Shown in pieces: positions 25,086 to 34,002 of a stretch of DNA of 64,000 nucleotides; positions within the stretch are counted from its first letter, which is position 1; each line of letters opens with the position of its first letter. A program made the translations under genes and the position numbers. The stretch spans positions 186,001 through 250,000 of the forward strand of contig JADLDO010000023.1 in NCBI GenBank assembly GCA_020846635.1, read 5' to 3'. The notes beneath the pieces are model-generated. The model was not told the DNA's origin, made no database searches, and was given only the letters and a program-made list of their open reading frames with translations. Source of the stretch: Caldilineaceae bacterium. Its GTDB lineage: Bacteria > Chloroflexota > Anaerolineae > Caldilineales > Caldilineaceae.

Positions 25086-25156
25086 CTGTAGGTGGACCTC
25101 ACAGTGGGTTGCACTGTGGTGACTACAGGGGTATGGCCTTAGGGCGATCTCCCTGT
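25086..25156 (+). promoter_or_regulatory. structured leader of rpsO (candidate S15 autoregulatory site)
   Basis: CTGTAG (25086-25091) pairs with CTACAG (25123-25128). Inside it CACAGTG (25100-25106) pairs with CACTGTG (25112-25118). Downstream, CCCTGT (25151-25156) could instead pair with ACAGGG (25125-25130), which competes with the outer stem. This gives either a pseudoknot or a switch just before the GAGGAG ribosome site. S15 commonly binds such leaders. The pairing was made by eye. Confidence 0.5.
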
Positions 25157-25183
25157 TATTGCTATTCTCATGAGGAGAAGCAC

Positions 25184-25453
25184 ATGAGCATTAGTAAGGT
25201 GCAAAAAACGCAGCTTATCGGTGAATATCGGCTTACAGACAGCGATACTGGTTCTCCAGAGGTGCAGGTAGCCTTATTGACTACGCGTATCGATTCACTG
25301 ATTGAGCATCTGAACACCCACAAGCACGACGAGAGTTCGCGGCGTGGGTTGTTGAAGCTGGTTGGTCAGCGTCGTCGCCATTTGGCGTATCTCAAGAAAA
25401 CGGACTCTCGCCGTTACCAACAGTTGATTCAACGGTTGGGTTTACGCAAGTAA
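25184..25453 (+). CDS. rpsO: 30S ribosomal protein S15
   Basis: The start is ATG 25184, with GAGGAG just before it. The resulting 89 residues are the normal S15 length. The four-helix pattern is complete: [38 protein letters not shown] and [11 protein letters not shown]. It binds 16S rRNA early in small-subunit assembly. pnp follows after 540 bp; rpsO-pnp is a conserved order in many bacteria. Confidence 0.97.
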   Translation: MSISKVQKTQLIGEYRLTDSDTGSPEVQVALLTTRIDSLIEHLNTHKHDESSRRGLLKLVGQRRRHLAYLKKTDSRRYQQLIQRLGLRK

Positions 25454-25461
25454 CGGACGAA

Positions 25462-25510
25462 AAGCAAGGGGCGAAGCGTCACAGGTTAGGGATGCTCGCC
25501 CCTTTTGCTT
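25462..25510 (+). terminator. intrinsic terminator of rpsO
   Basis: AAGCAAGGGGCGA (25462-25474) pairs with TCGCCCCTTTTGCTT (25496-25510). The T run falls within the 3' arm, as in many bidirectional terminators. Confidence 0.8.
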
Positions 25511-25524
25511 GTTATAAGGCTCGA

Positions 25525-25566
25525 TATGCAAGATATACTATGCAAGCTACACTATGCAAGATAAAC
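25525..25566. repeat. 14 bp tandem repeat, three units
   Basis: Three units of TATGCAAGNTANAC start at 25525, 25539 and 25553. A degenerate fourth begins at 25567. The repeat lies 15 bp beyond the rpsO terminator. Confidence 0.85.
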
Positions 25567-25928
25567 TACGTCTATCGTCCCGTCCGTGTGATAAGCTCTT
25601 GGCTTAGTCGTTGAGTTGTTCCGTTGTTGTTCTGTTAATTCGCGCAATGCAGCCCGCTTCAAGTTGCTGTACGTTGACCGCAGGAATGCCCTTTGTCGGG
25701 GTCCGGCATTGGAGAGCGCGGCGAACACTTTTTAGCCTGGTCTACGCTTCTCTCTGTCTCGATGCAGTTTGTCTTACCCAGACAACTGCGATGCAGGAGA
25801 GAGCGCCTGGTTACACCTTTTCGCCTCGGTCTCCAGTTCCGCACCTCGATCCGCACCTCCGCTCAACGTCCCTATCTTGAAAAGGCTGTTTGCATCATCC
25901 GTTTTACCCGCGTCTATGACACGCTTCA

Positions 25929-25965
25929 CCACGCCCCCTGGGCGCGTGGCGACGGCTGGGCGTGG
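25929..25965 (+). promoter_or_regulatory. hairpin in the pnp leader
   Basis: CCACGCCC (25929-25936) pairs with GGGCGTGG (25958-25965), with an inner GC-rich stretch. It ends 28 bases before the pnp start. Double-stranded pnp leaders are the usual site of RNase III/PNPase autocontrol; that role is inferred here. Confidence 0.45.
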
Positions 25966-25992
25966 GGATAGTTCGAAGATTAAGGAGACGTT

Positions 25993-28266
25993 ATGGAAAC
26001 GCGCATGTTTGATGGCGCACAGGTATTTACCACCGAGGTTGGTGGACGCGTAATGACCATTGAGACGGGTGTCTTGGGCCACCAGGCCGGCGGCGCTGTC
26101 ACAGTGCGTTATGGTGATTCGGTTCTCTTGGCAACCGCCACCATGAGCAAAGATGTTCGTCAGGGGATCAACTTCTTCCCGCTGACGGTGGAATTCGAGG
26201 AAAAGCTCTATGCTGCGGGACGCATCCCCGGCAGCTTCTTCCGCCGCGAAGGGCGGCCCAGCGAGCAAGCCATTCTCATGGCTCGTTTGATCGACCGTCC
26301 CTTGCGCCCACTCTTTCCCAAGGGGATGCGTAATGAAGTCCAGGTGATCGTCTCGGCGTTGAGCGTCGATGACGAGAATCTGCTCGACCCCATGGCGATC
26401 ATCGCCGGTTCGGCAGCATTGCACATCAGCGACGTGCCCTGGGCCGGGCCGATTGCCGGTACGATGATTGGCTTTGTCGATGGCGAATTCGTGGTCAACC
26501 CCACCAACTCGCAGATGCAGAACAGCAGTCTGGAACTCGTAGCCGCAGGGACCAACGACAATATCCTCATGGTCGAAGCGGGTGCGCGCGAATTCCCCGA
26601 AGATATGATGCTGGAAGCGCTCAAGCTGGCGCATGAGTCCAACCAGGCAGCGATCCGCGTGATCGAGGAGATGCGGGCAGCAGTGGGCAAACCGAAGGGC
26701 GAAGTGAAATACTACAAGCCTGGAGCCGACTTCCAGTCGAAGGTTGACGAGATTGCCCAGCGCAAGATCGAAGATCTGCTGGCGGCTGGTTTGGATAAGC
26801 ACACCCTGAAGGACAGTATCACCGAAGTTCGCTTGGAGGTTGAGGAATCACTCACCGACTATGTATCACTCGACGAAGCCGCCACGATGGATATCTCCGA
26901 GGCGATGGAAGGGGTGATCAAGGAGGCGACGCGCCGCCGTATCCTCAAAGAGGGGCTGCGTCCGGATGGCCGCGATACCACCACGATTCGCCCGATCCGG
27001 ATTCAGGTGGGGCGTATCCCGCGTGTGCATGGCTCTGGTCTCTTCCAACGCGGCGAAACGCACGTCTTGACCATCGCCACACTCGGCACACCTGGCGATG
27101 CACAAAAGCTGGATACGCTGATGCCTGAAAAGGAAAAGCGTTATATCCATCATTACAACTTTCCGCCCTACAGCACAGGCGAAGCCTATCCGCTGCGCGG
27201 CCCCAAGCGCCGCGAGATCGGTCACGGCGCGCTGGCAGAGCGGGCACTGGTCCCGGTTGTTCCGGCAGACTTCCCCTATACCTTGCGCCTGGTCAGCGAA
27301 GTGGTGAGCAGCAATGGCTCCACCAGCATGGCCTCGGTCTGTGGCAGCACGCTAGCGTTGATGGATGCCGGTGTGCCCATCACGGCCCCTGTAGCGGGGA
27401 TTGCGATGGGCTTGATCCAGGATATGGAAACCGGCGAATACAAGGTGTTGAGCGACATCCAGGGGTTGGAAGATGCTCTGGGTGACATGGACTTCAAGGT
27501 CGCAGGTACCGAGCATGGCATTACCGCTTTGCAGATGGACTTGAAGATCAAGGGCCTGGACTTCAAGATTTTGAGCGAGGCGATGGAGCAAGCGCGTGTG
27601 GGTCGCATCCATATTCTGAGCAAGATGGTGGAAGCGCTGCCGGAACCGCGCGCCTACCTCAGCCCCTATGCGCCGCGCATCCTTACGCTGCACATCGACC
27701 CGGAGAAGATCGGCAAGCTCATCGGCCCCGGTGGCAAGACCATCCGCGGGCTGCAAGAGGGCTATGGCGTCAAGATCGATGTCGAGGAAGATGGTACCGT
27801 CTTTATCTCCGGCGATGGCGTGGGGGCCGAACAGGCGTTGGACGAGGTGACACGCATGATGGAAGATGTGGAGGTCGGCAAGATCTACACAGGAACCGTG
27901 GTACGCGTGGAACCCTATGGGGCCTTCGTCAACATCCTGCCCGGTATCGACGGCATGGTCCACATTAGCCAGTTGGCTGATTACCGCGTGGACAAGGTGG
28001 AAGACATTGCCAAGCTGGGCGACGAACTGACGGCGATGGTCATCGACGTGGAGGGTGGCAAGGTGCGCCTCAGCCGTCAAGCCGTCTTGGAAGGCTGGAG
28101 CGTGGAAGATGCCCGCTCACGCGACCGCGGCTCTAGCGGTGGCGGCGACCGGCGCGGCGGCGGTGGAGATCGCCGTGGCGGGGATCGCGGTGGCGACCGT
28201 CGTGGTGGTGGCGGCGACCGGCGCGGCGGCGGTGGAGATCGCCGCGGTGGCGGCAACCGCTACTAA
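25993..28266 (+). CDS. pnp: polyribonucleotide nucleotidyltransferase (PNPase)
   Basis: The protein has 757 residues with AAGGAGA before the ATG. Two RNase PH domains (residues ~10-230 and ~320-545) flank a helical linker. A KH domain with [12 protein letters not shown] (near 575) and an S1 domain with [17 protein letters not shown] (near 645) follow. PNPase degrades RNA phosphorolytically in the cytoplasm. The last ~45 residues are a Gly/Arg/Asp tail of D-R-R-G-G-G-G repeats that normal PNPases lack or have as other basic tails. A strong terminator follows. Confidence 0.97.
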   Translation: METRMFDGAQVFTTEVGGRVMTIETGVLGHQAGGAVTVRYGDSVLLATATMSKDVRQGINFFPLTVEFEEKLYAAGRIPGSFFRREGRPSEQAILMARLIDRPLRPLFPKGMRNEVQVIVSALSVDDENLLDPMAIIAGSAALHISDVPWAGPIAGTMIGFVDGEFVVNPTNSQMQNSSLELVAAGTNDNILMVEAGAREFPEDMMLEALKLAHESNQAAIRVIEEMRAAVGKPKGEVKYYKPGADFQSKVDEIAQRKIEDLLAAGLDKHTLKDSITEVRLEVEESLTDYVSLDEAATMDISEAMEGVIKEATRRRILKEGLRPDGRDTTTIRPIRIQVGRIPRVHGSGLFQRGETHVLTIATLGTPGDAQKLDTLMPEKEKRYIHHYNFPPYSTGEAYPLRGPKRREIGHGALAERALVPVVPADFPYTLRLVSEVVSSNGSTSMASVCGSTLALMDAGVPITAPVAGIAMGLIQDMETGEYKVLSDIQGLEDALGDMDFKVAGTEHGITALQMDLKIKGLDFKILSEAMEQARVGRIHILSKMVEALPEPRAYLSPYAPRILTLHIDPEKIGKLIGPGGKTIRGLQEGYGVKIDVEEDGTVFISGDGVGAEQALDEVTRMMEDVEVGKIYTGTVVRVEPYGAFVNILPGIDGMVHISQLADYRVDKVEDIAKLGDELTAMVIDVEGGKVRLSRQAVLEGWSVEDARSRDRGSSGGGDRRGGGGDRRGGDRGGDRRGGGGDRRGGGGDRRGGGNRY

Positions 28267-28316
28267 TCCTCTCTGGTAGGGCGCGGCCCTACTCATAGAA
28301 TCCCCATAGCATACAG

Positions 28317-28348
28317 ACGCCCGGTGGAAATTTCCACCGGGCGTTTTC
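28317..28348 (+). terminator. intrinsic terminator of pnp
   Basis: A perfect palindrome with arms beginning ACGCCCGGTGGAAA spans 28317-28344, and a T run follows. A second small hairpin (GTAGGG/CCCTAC) precedes it at 28276-28292. Confidence 0.85.
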
Positions 28349-28524
28349 CTCTCTTAACCCCATCTTATCACATTCTCCAAGAAAATACATCGGTCAATGG
28401 GCGGTTTTTTTTGCCCAAAAAGCCGCTACTATCTTCTTCGTATGGCTCGTGGCGGCAGCATCTGCCGTCGTCGTTTGGATGCTTTTAGCTTGCAGGACGA
28501 ACCTACAGAGGAGGTACATAGCTT

Positions 28525-29913
28525 ATGTGGCTCGGTATTGACTTTGGTACTACTAATACGTCGGCTGCGGTTTATGACGGTCACAGGGTGGAATACATCC
28601 CGCTTGACCCGCAGAATCGCAGCGCGCACAATTTGCGTTCGATGATCTATATCGACAGCAAACAACGTGTCCGCTTGGGTGTGGATGCTGTGCAAACCTT
28701 TCTGCGCGAGGATACCGGGCGTCCCGTCGTGCTTGAAGACAAGTTTGTGGGTACGATTGAGAATACGGTGGCGCAGCAATATCGCGGCCCGTTGGACCCG
28801 GATGGACCGATCACCATCATCTATGATGTTGTCGTCCATGAAGATGTCGGCATCCGTGGGCGGCTGCTGCAATCCATCAAAACAGCCCTGAGAGATGCGT
28901 CATACCAGGGCACGCAGATTTTTAACAAGTACTATACGGTCGAGGAATTGATCACGCTGATTCTAGAGCATGTAAAACAAAAGGCTGAATTGCACCTAAA
29001 GCAACCGATTCACCAGGCAGTGATTGGGCGACCCGTTACCTTCTCACAGGATGACGAAGTTGATTGTATTGCAGAGGAAAAAATTCGCCAGGCAGCCAAA
29101 CTCGCCGGCTTTACCGGTGTTGCATTTGTGACGGAGCCTGTCGCCGCCGCCACCTTTTATGCAGAGCGCGCCGGCAACGACAAAACCCTCTTGGTCTTTG
29201 ATTTTGGAGGAGGGACGCTCGATTTAACGATATTGCAGATCGCCGCCACAGGCCAACAGCATATTCTGGCTTCTAAAGGCGTCTTGGTCGGGGGGGACGA
29301 CTTGGATACCGCCATCATGCGCGGCAAGGTAGCCCCTTATTTCGGGACAACCTCCCCTATCGATATGAACTTTGATGGGCGACCCGTCGCTTTTCCCGAA
29401 CCTATGGCGGAGTTCCTTGACCAGTGGCAAACGATACCGGTGCTGACAAGGCCCCAATATCTTCCGGTCATTCAGCGCGGTGTCATGTACAGCAGCAATC
29501 GACACGCTTTTGAGGCGCTGGAGACATTGGCGACCAAGAACTATGGGTTTGCCCTGTTCCAGGAGATAGAGCGTGCGAAATGTGATCTCTCACAGCGGAT
29601 GCAAGCCGCAGTTCAGATGAAGATGGAAGAAATTGATCTCCGTATTGAAGTGTCGAGAGCTGAATTCAACACATTGATTTCGCAAGAAAAATCCCTGGTT
29701 CGCGCAGGCATCAGGGAAGTCATCGCCGCTTCCGGTCTGGAAGCCGAGCAAATTGATGTGGTAGTTGCTACAGGCGGCTCATCGTCGATTCCTGCTTTCC
29801 AGGCGCTGTTGAAGGCTGAGATGCCAGCGGCACAGATCGTTGTCTCCGATTTGTTCGGCTCGGTTACGGGCGGATTGGCGATACATGCGCACCGGCTGCA
29901 AGCTGAAGCGTAG
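28525..29913 (+). CDS. Hsp70-family (DnaK/YegD-like) ATPase without the substrate-binding domain
   Basis: The 462-residue protein has the actin-like ATPase signatures: L-G-I-D-F-G-T-T-N-T (phosphate 1, residue 3 on), V-F-D-F-G-G-G-T-L-D-L (phosphate 2) and V-V-A-T-G-G-S-S-S-I-P (adenosine). It ends soon after the ATPase core. DnaK has ~640 residues, so the beta-sandwich and lid are missing, as in YegD-type proteins. A role in folding or assembly of one partner is likely. GAGGAGG precedes the ATG. No co-chaperone gene adjoins it. Confidence 0.88.
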   Translation: MWLGIDFGTTNTSAAVYDGHRVEYIPLDPQNRSAHNLRSMIYIDSKQRVRLGVDAVQTFLREDTGRPVVLEDKFVGTIENTVAQQYRGPLDPDGPITIIYDVVVHEDVGIRGRLLQSIKTALRDASYQGTQIFNKYYTVEELITLILEHVKQKAELHLKQPIHQAVIGRPVTFSQDDEVDCIAEEKIRQAAKLAGFTGVAFVTEPVAAATFYAERAGNDKTLLVFDFGGGTLDLTILQIAATGQQHILASKGVLVGGDDLDTAIMRGKVAPYFGTTSPIDMNFDGRPVAFPEPMAEFLDQWQTIPVLTRPQYLPVIQRGVMYSSNRHAFEALETLATKNYGFALFQEIERAKCDLSQRMQAAVQMKMEEIDLRIEVSRAEFNTLISQEKSLVRAGIREVIAASGLEAEQIDVVVATGGSSSIPAFQALLKAEMPAAQIVVSDLFGSVTGGLAIHAHRLQAEA

Positions 29914-29969
29914 GTTGATTTCTGCGTGGGAAAGTCTTTCGTCCGGCCTTACAAAGTATCGTGACATTA

Positions 29970-30002
29970 ACCCTCCCGGAAGCTTCGAGCTTCCGGGAGG
30001 GT
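29970..30002. repeat. 33 bp palindromic repeat, copy 2
   Basis: A perfect 15 bp stem with a three-base TCG loop, outer arm ACCCTCCCGGAAGCT. It lies 57 bp after the Hsp70-like gene. It is the cleanest of the three copies. Confidence 0.88.
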
Positions 30003-30068
30003 GTTCGCGCCAAGTGAATTCGCAGCTGTCTCACCCCAAAATCCATCCACGAAAATGGCCTCTTGGTC

Positions 30069-30097
30069 TGGACAAAAGCGCCAAAAAAGGCTATACT
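30069..30097 (+). promoter_or_regulatory. sigma-70-type promoter of uvrB
   Basis: TGGACA (30069-30074), exactly 17 bp, then TATACT (30092-30097). Initiation would fall near 30104, giving a leader of about 140 bases. Confidence 0.6.
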
Positions 30098-30241
30098 AGG
30101 CAGATGAGAACTTACGTTCTATGGGTGTGGAGCGCCGAGAGTATCGACAGATTGAATACAACGTCATGGGGTAGTGTAATCCCATGTACTGTGTAGAGTT
30201 CCGAGCGGATAGGGTGGGTGTTCGGAAGGGTAAGGGAGAGT

Positions 30242-32263
30242 ATGCCGCCATTTAAGGTCGAGAGTGAATATAGGCCGACAGGGGATCAGCCACAGGCGAT
30301 TGCCAAGTTGGCGCATGGGGTGCGCGAGAAGATGCACCATCAGGTCTTGTTGGGTGTCACCGGGTCGGGCAAAACGTATACGATGGCGAAGGTGATTGAA
30401 GAGGTGCAAAAGCCCACCTTGATCATCGCCCACAACAAGACATTGGCCGCACAGCTTTACAGCGAGATGCGCGAGTTCTTCCCGAATAATGCCGTCGAGT
30501 ATTTTGTTAGCTATTACGATTACTATCAGCCGGAAGCCTATATTCCGCGCACAGATACATTTATTGAAAAAGATTCGCAGATCAACGAGGAGATTGACCG
30601 GCTGCGGTTGGCTGCTACCTCATCGCTCTTTAGCCGTCGCGATACAATTATTGTCGCATCCGTCTCGTGCATCTATGGTCTAGGCAGCCCCGAAGACTAT
30701 GGCCGAGCGGCGCTGCGGCTCAAGGTGGGCGACATGATCCGGCGCAACCAGATCCTGCGCCACCTGATCGAAATTTACTATGACCGCAATGACAACATTC
30801 TCGAACGTGGACGCTTCCGCGTGCGCGGTGATGTGTTGGAGGTGCAGCCCGCCGACCGCGAGTTTGCCTATCGCTTTAGCCTCTGGGGCGACGAGATCGA
30901 GCGCATCAGCGAGATCGACGTGCTGACAGGGGAGGTCATTGCCGAGCATCAGCAGGTGGAAATCTTCCCGGCCAAGCACTTTGTGACCCCCCAAGAGAAG
31001 TTAGCCGAGGCGATTAAGGAGATTGAGGCCGAGGCAGAGGAACAGGTGGCCTACTTCACTTCGCAGGGCAAATTGCTGGAGGCGCAGCGGCTCAAGCAGC
31101 GCACCAGCTATGATATGGAGATGTTGCGCGAGGTCGGTTTTTGCAGCGGGATTGAGAATTACAGCCGCCCGCTTTCGCAACGCCCTCCCGGCAGCATCCC
31201 CTGGACGCTGCTCGACTATTTTCCGGCGGACTGGCTTCTCTTTGTCGATGAGAGTCACATGACGCTGCCGCAGATTCGGGGCATGTATAATGGCGACCGC
31301 GCACGCAAGGAGGTGCTGGTCTCCTATGGCTTCCGGCTGCCCAGCGCGCTGGATAATCGCCCGTTGACCTTTGAAGAGTTCGAGGATCATGTCAACCAAG
31401 CGGTCTATGTGAGCGCCACGCCTGGCCCCTACGAGATGGAACATGGCGAACAGGTTGTGGAGCAGGTCATCCGTCCCACAGGGCTTATCGACCCAGTGGT
31501 GGAGGTGCGTCCGACCAAAGGACAGATCGACGATCTGCTCAAAGAAATACGGATGCGCACCAGCCAGGGCCAGCGCGCGTTGGTGACAACGTTGACCAAG
31601 CGTATGGCTGAAGATTTGACCGAATATCTGGCCGAACTCAACATCAAGGTTCAATACCTGCACAGCGACATCCACACCATTGAGCGGGTGGAAATCCTGC
31701 GCGATCTGCGTCTGGGGGTCTATGACGTGGTGGTCGGTATCAACCTCCTACGTGAAGGGCTAGACTTGCCCGAAGTGTCGTTGGTGGCGGTGTTGGATGC
31801 CGACAAGGAAGGCTTCCTGCGTAGCGGCAACGCGCTGATCCAGACAATTGGGCGCGCGGCACGTCATATTGAGGGCAAGGCGATCCTCTACGCGGATCGC
31901 GTGACCGACTCCATGCGCGTGGCGATTGACGAGACTAATCGCCGCCGCGAGATCCAGACGCGTTACAATCTGGAGAACAACATCGAGCCGCAGAGCATTG
32001 TCAAGAGCATTCGCGACTTGACCGAGCGTGTCAAGATTCTGGCAGAATCGAAGGAGAGCTACCGCACCGAGAACGAGCAGACGCCGACCTCCGTGGACCC
32101 ATCGAGCTTGACGCGGGAAGATCTGGCGCGGCTGATCAAGCAGATCGAAAAAGAGATGAAGGACGCGGCCAAAGCGCTGGAATTCGAGAAAGCCGCGGCC
32201 TTGCGCGACCAACTGATCGAACTGCGCGGGCTGGAGCTCGTGGAAAAGGTCGAGGCGGCTTAG
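30242..32263 (+). CDS. uvrB: excinuclease ABC subunit B
   Basis: I chose ATG 30242 because AAGGGAGAG lies directly before it; eight extra codons upstream are possible. About 673 residues. Walker A is G-V-T-G-S-G-K-T, and the beta-hairpin [11 protein letters not shown] that inserts between strands is present. Motifs F-V-D-E-S-H, V-Y-V-S-A-T-P and the C-terminal UVR domain ([14 protein letters not shown]) are present. It verifies damage and recruits UvrC in nucleotide excision repair. A palindromic hairpin follows the gene. Confidence 0.97.
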   Translation: MPPFKVESEYRPTGDQPQAIAKLAHGVREKMHHQVLLGVTGSGKTYTMAKVIEEVQKPTLIIAHNKTLAAQLYSEMREFFPNNAVEYFVSYYDYYQPEAYIPRTDTFIEKDSQINEEIDRLRLAATSSLFSRRDTIIVASVSCIYGLGSPEDYGRAALRLKVGDMIRRNQILRHLIEIYYDRNDNILERGRFRVRGDVLEVQPADREFAYRFSLWGDEIERISEIDVLTGEVIAEHQQVEIFPAKHFVTPQEKLAEAIKEIEAEAEEQVAYFTSQGKLLEAQRLKQRTSYDMEMLREVGFCSGIENYSRPLSQRPPGSIPWTLLDYFPADWLLFVDESHMTLPQIRGMYNGDRARKEVLVSYGFRLPSALDNRPLTFEEFEDHVNQAVYVSATPGPYEMEHGEQVVEQVIRPTGLIDPVVEVRPTKGQIDDLLKEIRMRTSQGQRALVTTLTKRMAEDLTEYLAELNIKVQYLHSDIHTIERVEILRDLRLGVYDVVVGINLLREGLDLPEVSLVAVLDADKEGFLRSGNALIQTIGRAARHIEGKAILYADRVTDSMRVAIDETNRRREIQTRYNLENNIEPQSIVKSIRDLTERVKILAESKESYRTENEQTPTSVDPSSLTREDLARLIKQIEKEMKDAAKALEFEKAAALRDQLIELRGLELVEKVEAA

Positions 32264-32271
32264 TATAAACC

Positions 32272-32305
32272 ACTCTCCCGGAGGCTTCAGAGCCTCCGGG
32301 AGGGT
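32272..32305. repeat. 34 bp palindromic repeat, copy 3
   Basis: A 12 bp perfect core (CTCCCGGAGGCT with its complement), extended by a G-T pair and two further pairs, with a four-base TCAG loop. It is 8 bp after uvrB. It is related to the copies at 21174 and 29970 by the shared C-C-C-G-G-A core and flank. Confidence 0.8.
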
Positions 32306-32346
32306 TACTACCAGTGATCATGTTGGACTACCGGCAAGGGTACATA

Positions 32347-33174
32347 ATGGAGCTGCAAACTGAATACCTGCACAAACTACAAGCCGCGCTGGAGGCAGCC
32401 CCGACGATCAAGGCCGCTTGGCTGACAGGGAGCTTTGGCCGCGGCAATGCTGACCGCTACTCTGACATCGACCTTAATCTGTGGCTGGATGCTGTGGATC
32501 TGGAAGGGTTCCGGCAGGGAACAGAGACGTGGCTCAACGAATTGCGCCCGCTGGTGCTTTTTACCTGGATGTTTAATGACCGTATGGCGAATTGCCTGAC
32601 AGTGGACGGTCTGCGCCTTGATCTGTGGCTGCATAGTGATGGCATGCCGCAATTGGACGAGAGCCGGGTGCAGGTATTATTGGACCGCGAGAACGCGCTG
32701 CAATTTGGCGCATCTGTGGCGGAACCGGATGCCGCAGCACTGAAGAAGCGGCTTGCCCAGCAAATACGCGAGTTCTGGCGCTGCATTGCTCTGACGCCTG
32801 CTGTCATCGGGCGTGATGAGCGGATTGTGTCGTTGATGGGGCTGACGGTGGAGTCCAACATCCTCACCGATGTGCTGATTAGCGGCTATGGCATCCCGCG
32901 CGACAGTGGTGTCAAGCGGCTGAATCCTTTTCTGCCGGAAGGGTTGCGCGCCGAGATTGAGCAAGCGCTCGCCTTTGACGGCTTGAGCCTCAGCAGCTTG
33001 GTGCAAGCACATCTGGCGCTGGCACGTATCATGCAAGCGCAGGGTCGCCAACTCGCCACTCGTCACGACTTTGCCTATCCGGCAGAGGTGGAGCGCGCGG
33101 CACTGGCGTATGTGATGCGCGAGCTAGGTGCGATGGATGTGGTTGGTTTGGTGGAAAGCGAGGAACAACAATGA
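32347..33174 (+). CDS. nucleotidyltransferase (MNT/kanamycin-nucleotidyltransferase fold)
   Basis: The start is ATG 32347, with AAGGG upstream; a longer frame starts at 32314. About 275 residues. The active-site pattern G-S-F-G-R-G-N-A-D-R-Y-S-D-I-D-L-N-L (near residues 28-45) is the G-S-x10-D-x-D motif of the Pol-beta superfamily. A later strand L-R-L-D-L-W-L likely gives the third acidic residue. It could act on small molecules or proteins by AMP transfer; the substrate is unknown. It overlaps the antitoxin-like gene by ATGA and so may belong to a toxin-antitoxin-type cassette. Confidence 0.8.
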   Translation: MELQTEYLHKLQAALEAAPTIKAAWLTGSFGRGNADRYSDIDLNLWLDAVDLEGFRQGTETWLNELRPLVLFTWMFNDRMANCLTVDGLRLDLWLHSDGMPQLDESRVQVLLDRENALQFGASVAEPDAAALKKRLAQQIREFWRCIALTPAVIGRDERIVSLMGLTVESNILTDVLISGYGIPRDSGVKRLNPFLPEGLRAEIEQALAFDGLSLSSLVQAHLALARIMQAQGRQLATRHDFAYPAEVERAALAYVMRELGAMDVVGLVESEEQQ

Positions 33175-33491
33175 CAACGTATATACGCGGTGTGTATCGT
33201 GATGGTGTGGTGCATTTACGCAAACCGCTTAAGTTAGCCAATGACACTGAGGTAAATGTCTCTGTGGCTCCTGTGGACATGCAAGCGGAAGCGCATAGCG
33301 AGCGTGAGAGGATATATGCTATTTTCTTGTCAGCGGGTTTGGTGGAGCCACGTTCGCAAGACCAACCGGCGCAGCCGCCACTAACGCCAGAGCGTGAGAG
33401 TGAACTTGCTGAAAAATTAGCACAAGCGGGTTCGCTCTCCGAGTTGATTATTCAAGAGCGCGAAGAGCAGGATGACCGTTTACTATTGTGA
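33171..33491 (+). CDS. DUF104/AF2212-like antitoxin candidate
   Basis: The 106-residue protein begins with the DUF104 pattern: I-R-G-V-Y-R-D-G-V-V-H-L-R-K-P-L-K-L-A-N, then E-V-N-V-S-V. Such proteins are commonly antitoxins next to PIN toxins. The C-terminal ~50 residues are acidic and helical and could wrap the toxin. The start overlaps the nucleotidyltransferase gene by ATGA, and the end overlaps the PIN gene by 20 bp. Three-gene coupling is therefore tight. Confidence 0.7.
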   Translation: MTTYIRGVYRDGVVHLRKPLKLANDTEVNVSVAPVDMQAEAHSERERIYAIFLSAGLVEPRSQDQPAQPPLTPERESELAEKLAQAGSLSELIIQEREEQDDRLLL

Positions 33492-33933
33492 CAGCAGTGT
33501 GCTGATTAAACGTCACATAAATGAGGCCGGTTCGCTGTGGTTCCGTGAACTTGCACATGAACAAAACATGGCATTCGTAACAACACAAATCAGTATTGTG
33601 GAAGTATGTAGCGCACTGAATCGCCGTCTGCGTGAAGGCCACATCAATGCCAGTGAGTATCAAGGCTTGCTAGATCAGTTTGTGTTTCTATGCAGGTCTG
33701 TCTATAGCGTAGTACCTTGCACCCAGTACGTCATCGAGCGATCTTGTTCCATTCTCGAGCGCCAACCTTTGCGTATCCTGGATGCTGTACACCTAGCAAC
33801 AGCACTCATAGCGAATGAGCAGTTAACTAAGCTAAACGAGCCAGAACTAGTCTTTTTAGCTTCTGATCATCGCTTGTTAGCGGCTGCACTGGCAGAAGGC
33901 TTACCGGCTTTCAACCCGGCTGCCGCAACATAG
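33472..33933 (+). CDS. PIN-domain ribonuclease (VapC-like toxin)
   Basis: This 153-residue protein has the four acidic PIN residues: Asp7 (Y-Y-C-D-S-S-V-L-I-K), Glu44 (S-I-V-E-V), Asp104 (I-L-D-A-V-H-L-A-T-A) and Asp132 (A-S-D-H-R-L). PIN toxins cleave tRNA or rRNA with Mg2+. Its start lies inside the DUF104 gene. Pairing with that gene makes a type II toxin-antitoxin module likely. Confidence 0.87.
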   Translation: MTVYYCDSSVLIKRHINEAGSLWFRELAHEQNMAFVTTQISIVEVCSALNRRLREGHINASEYQGLLDQFVFLCRSVYSVVPCTQYVIERSCSILERQPLRILDAVHLATALIANEQLTKLNEPELVFLASDHRLLAAALAEGLPAFNPAAAT

Positions 33934-34002
33934 GTGAGGGCAGAGGCAAGGCTCTCATGCTAATTATTTGGGTTTTGAATCTAGCGTTTATAAGGGATTG
34001 TG

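Larger units (their letters stand above)
25454..25992 (+). other. rpsO-pnp intergenic region
   Basis: This 539 bp stretch has no convincing gene. It holds the rpsO terminator, a three-unit 14 bp tandem repeat, about 350 bp in which I see no clear promoter, and a GC-rich hairpin just before pnp. Confidence 0.6.
29914..30241 (+). other. intergenic region before uvrB
   Basis: This 328 bp stretch has no gene. It holds palindromic repeat copy 2 (29970-30002), a good promoter (30069-30097) and about 140 bp of leader to uvrB. No LexA-like box was recognised by eye. Confidence 0.6.

Noticed and set aside
25611..25971. Overlapping short frames between rpsO and pnp
   Set aside because: Composition is not protein-like and the frames conflict with each other; treated as leader DNA.
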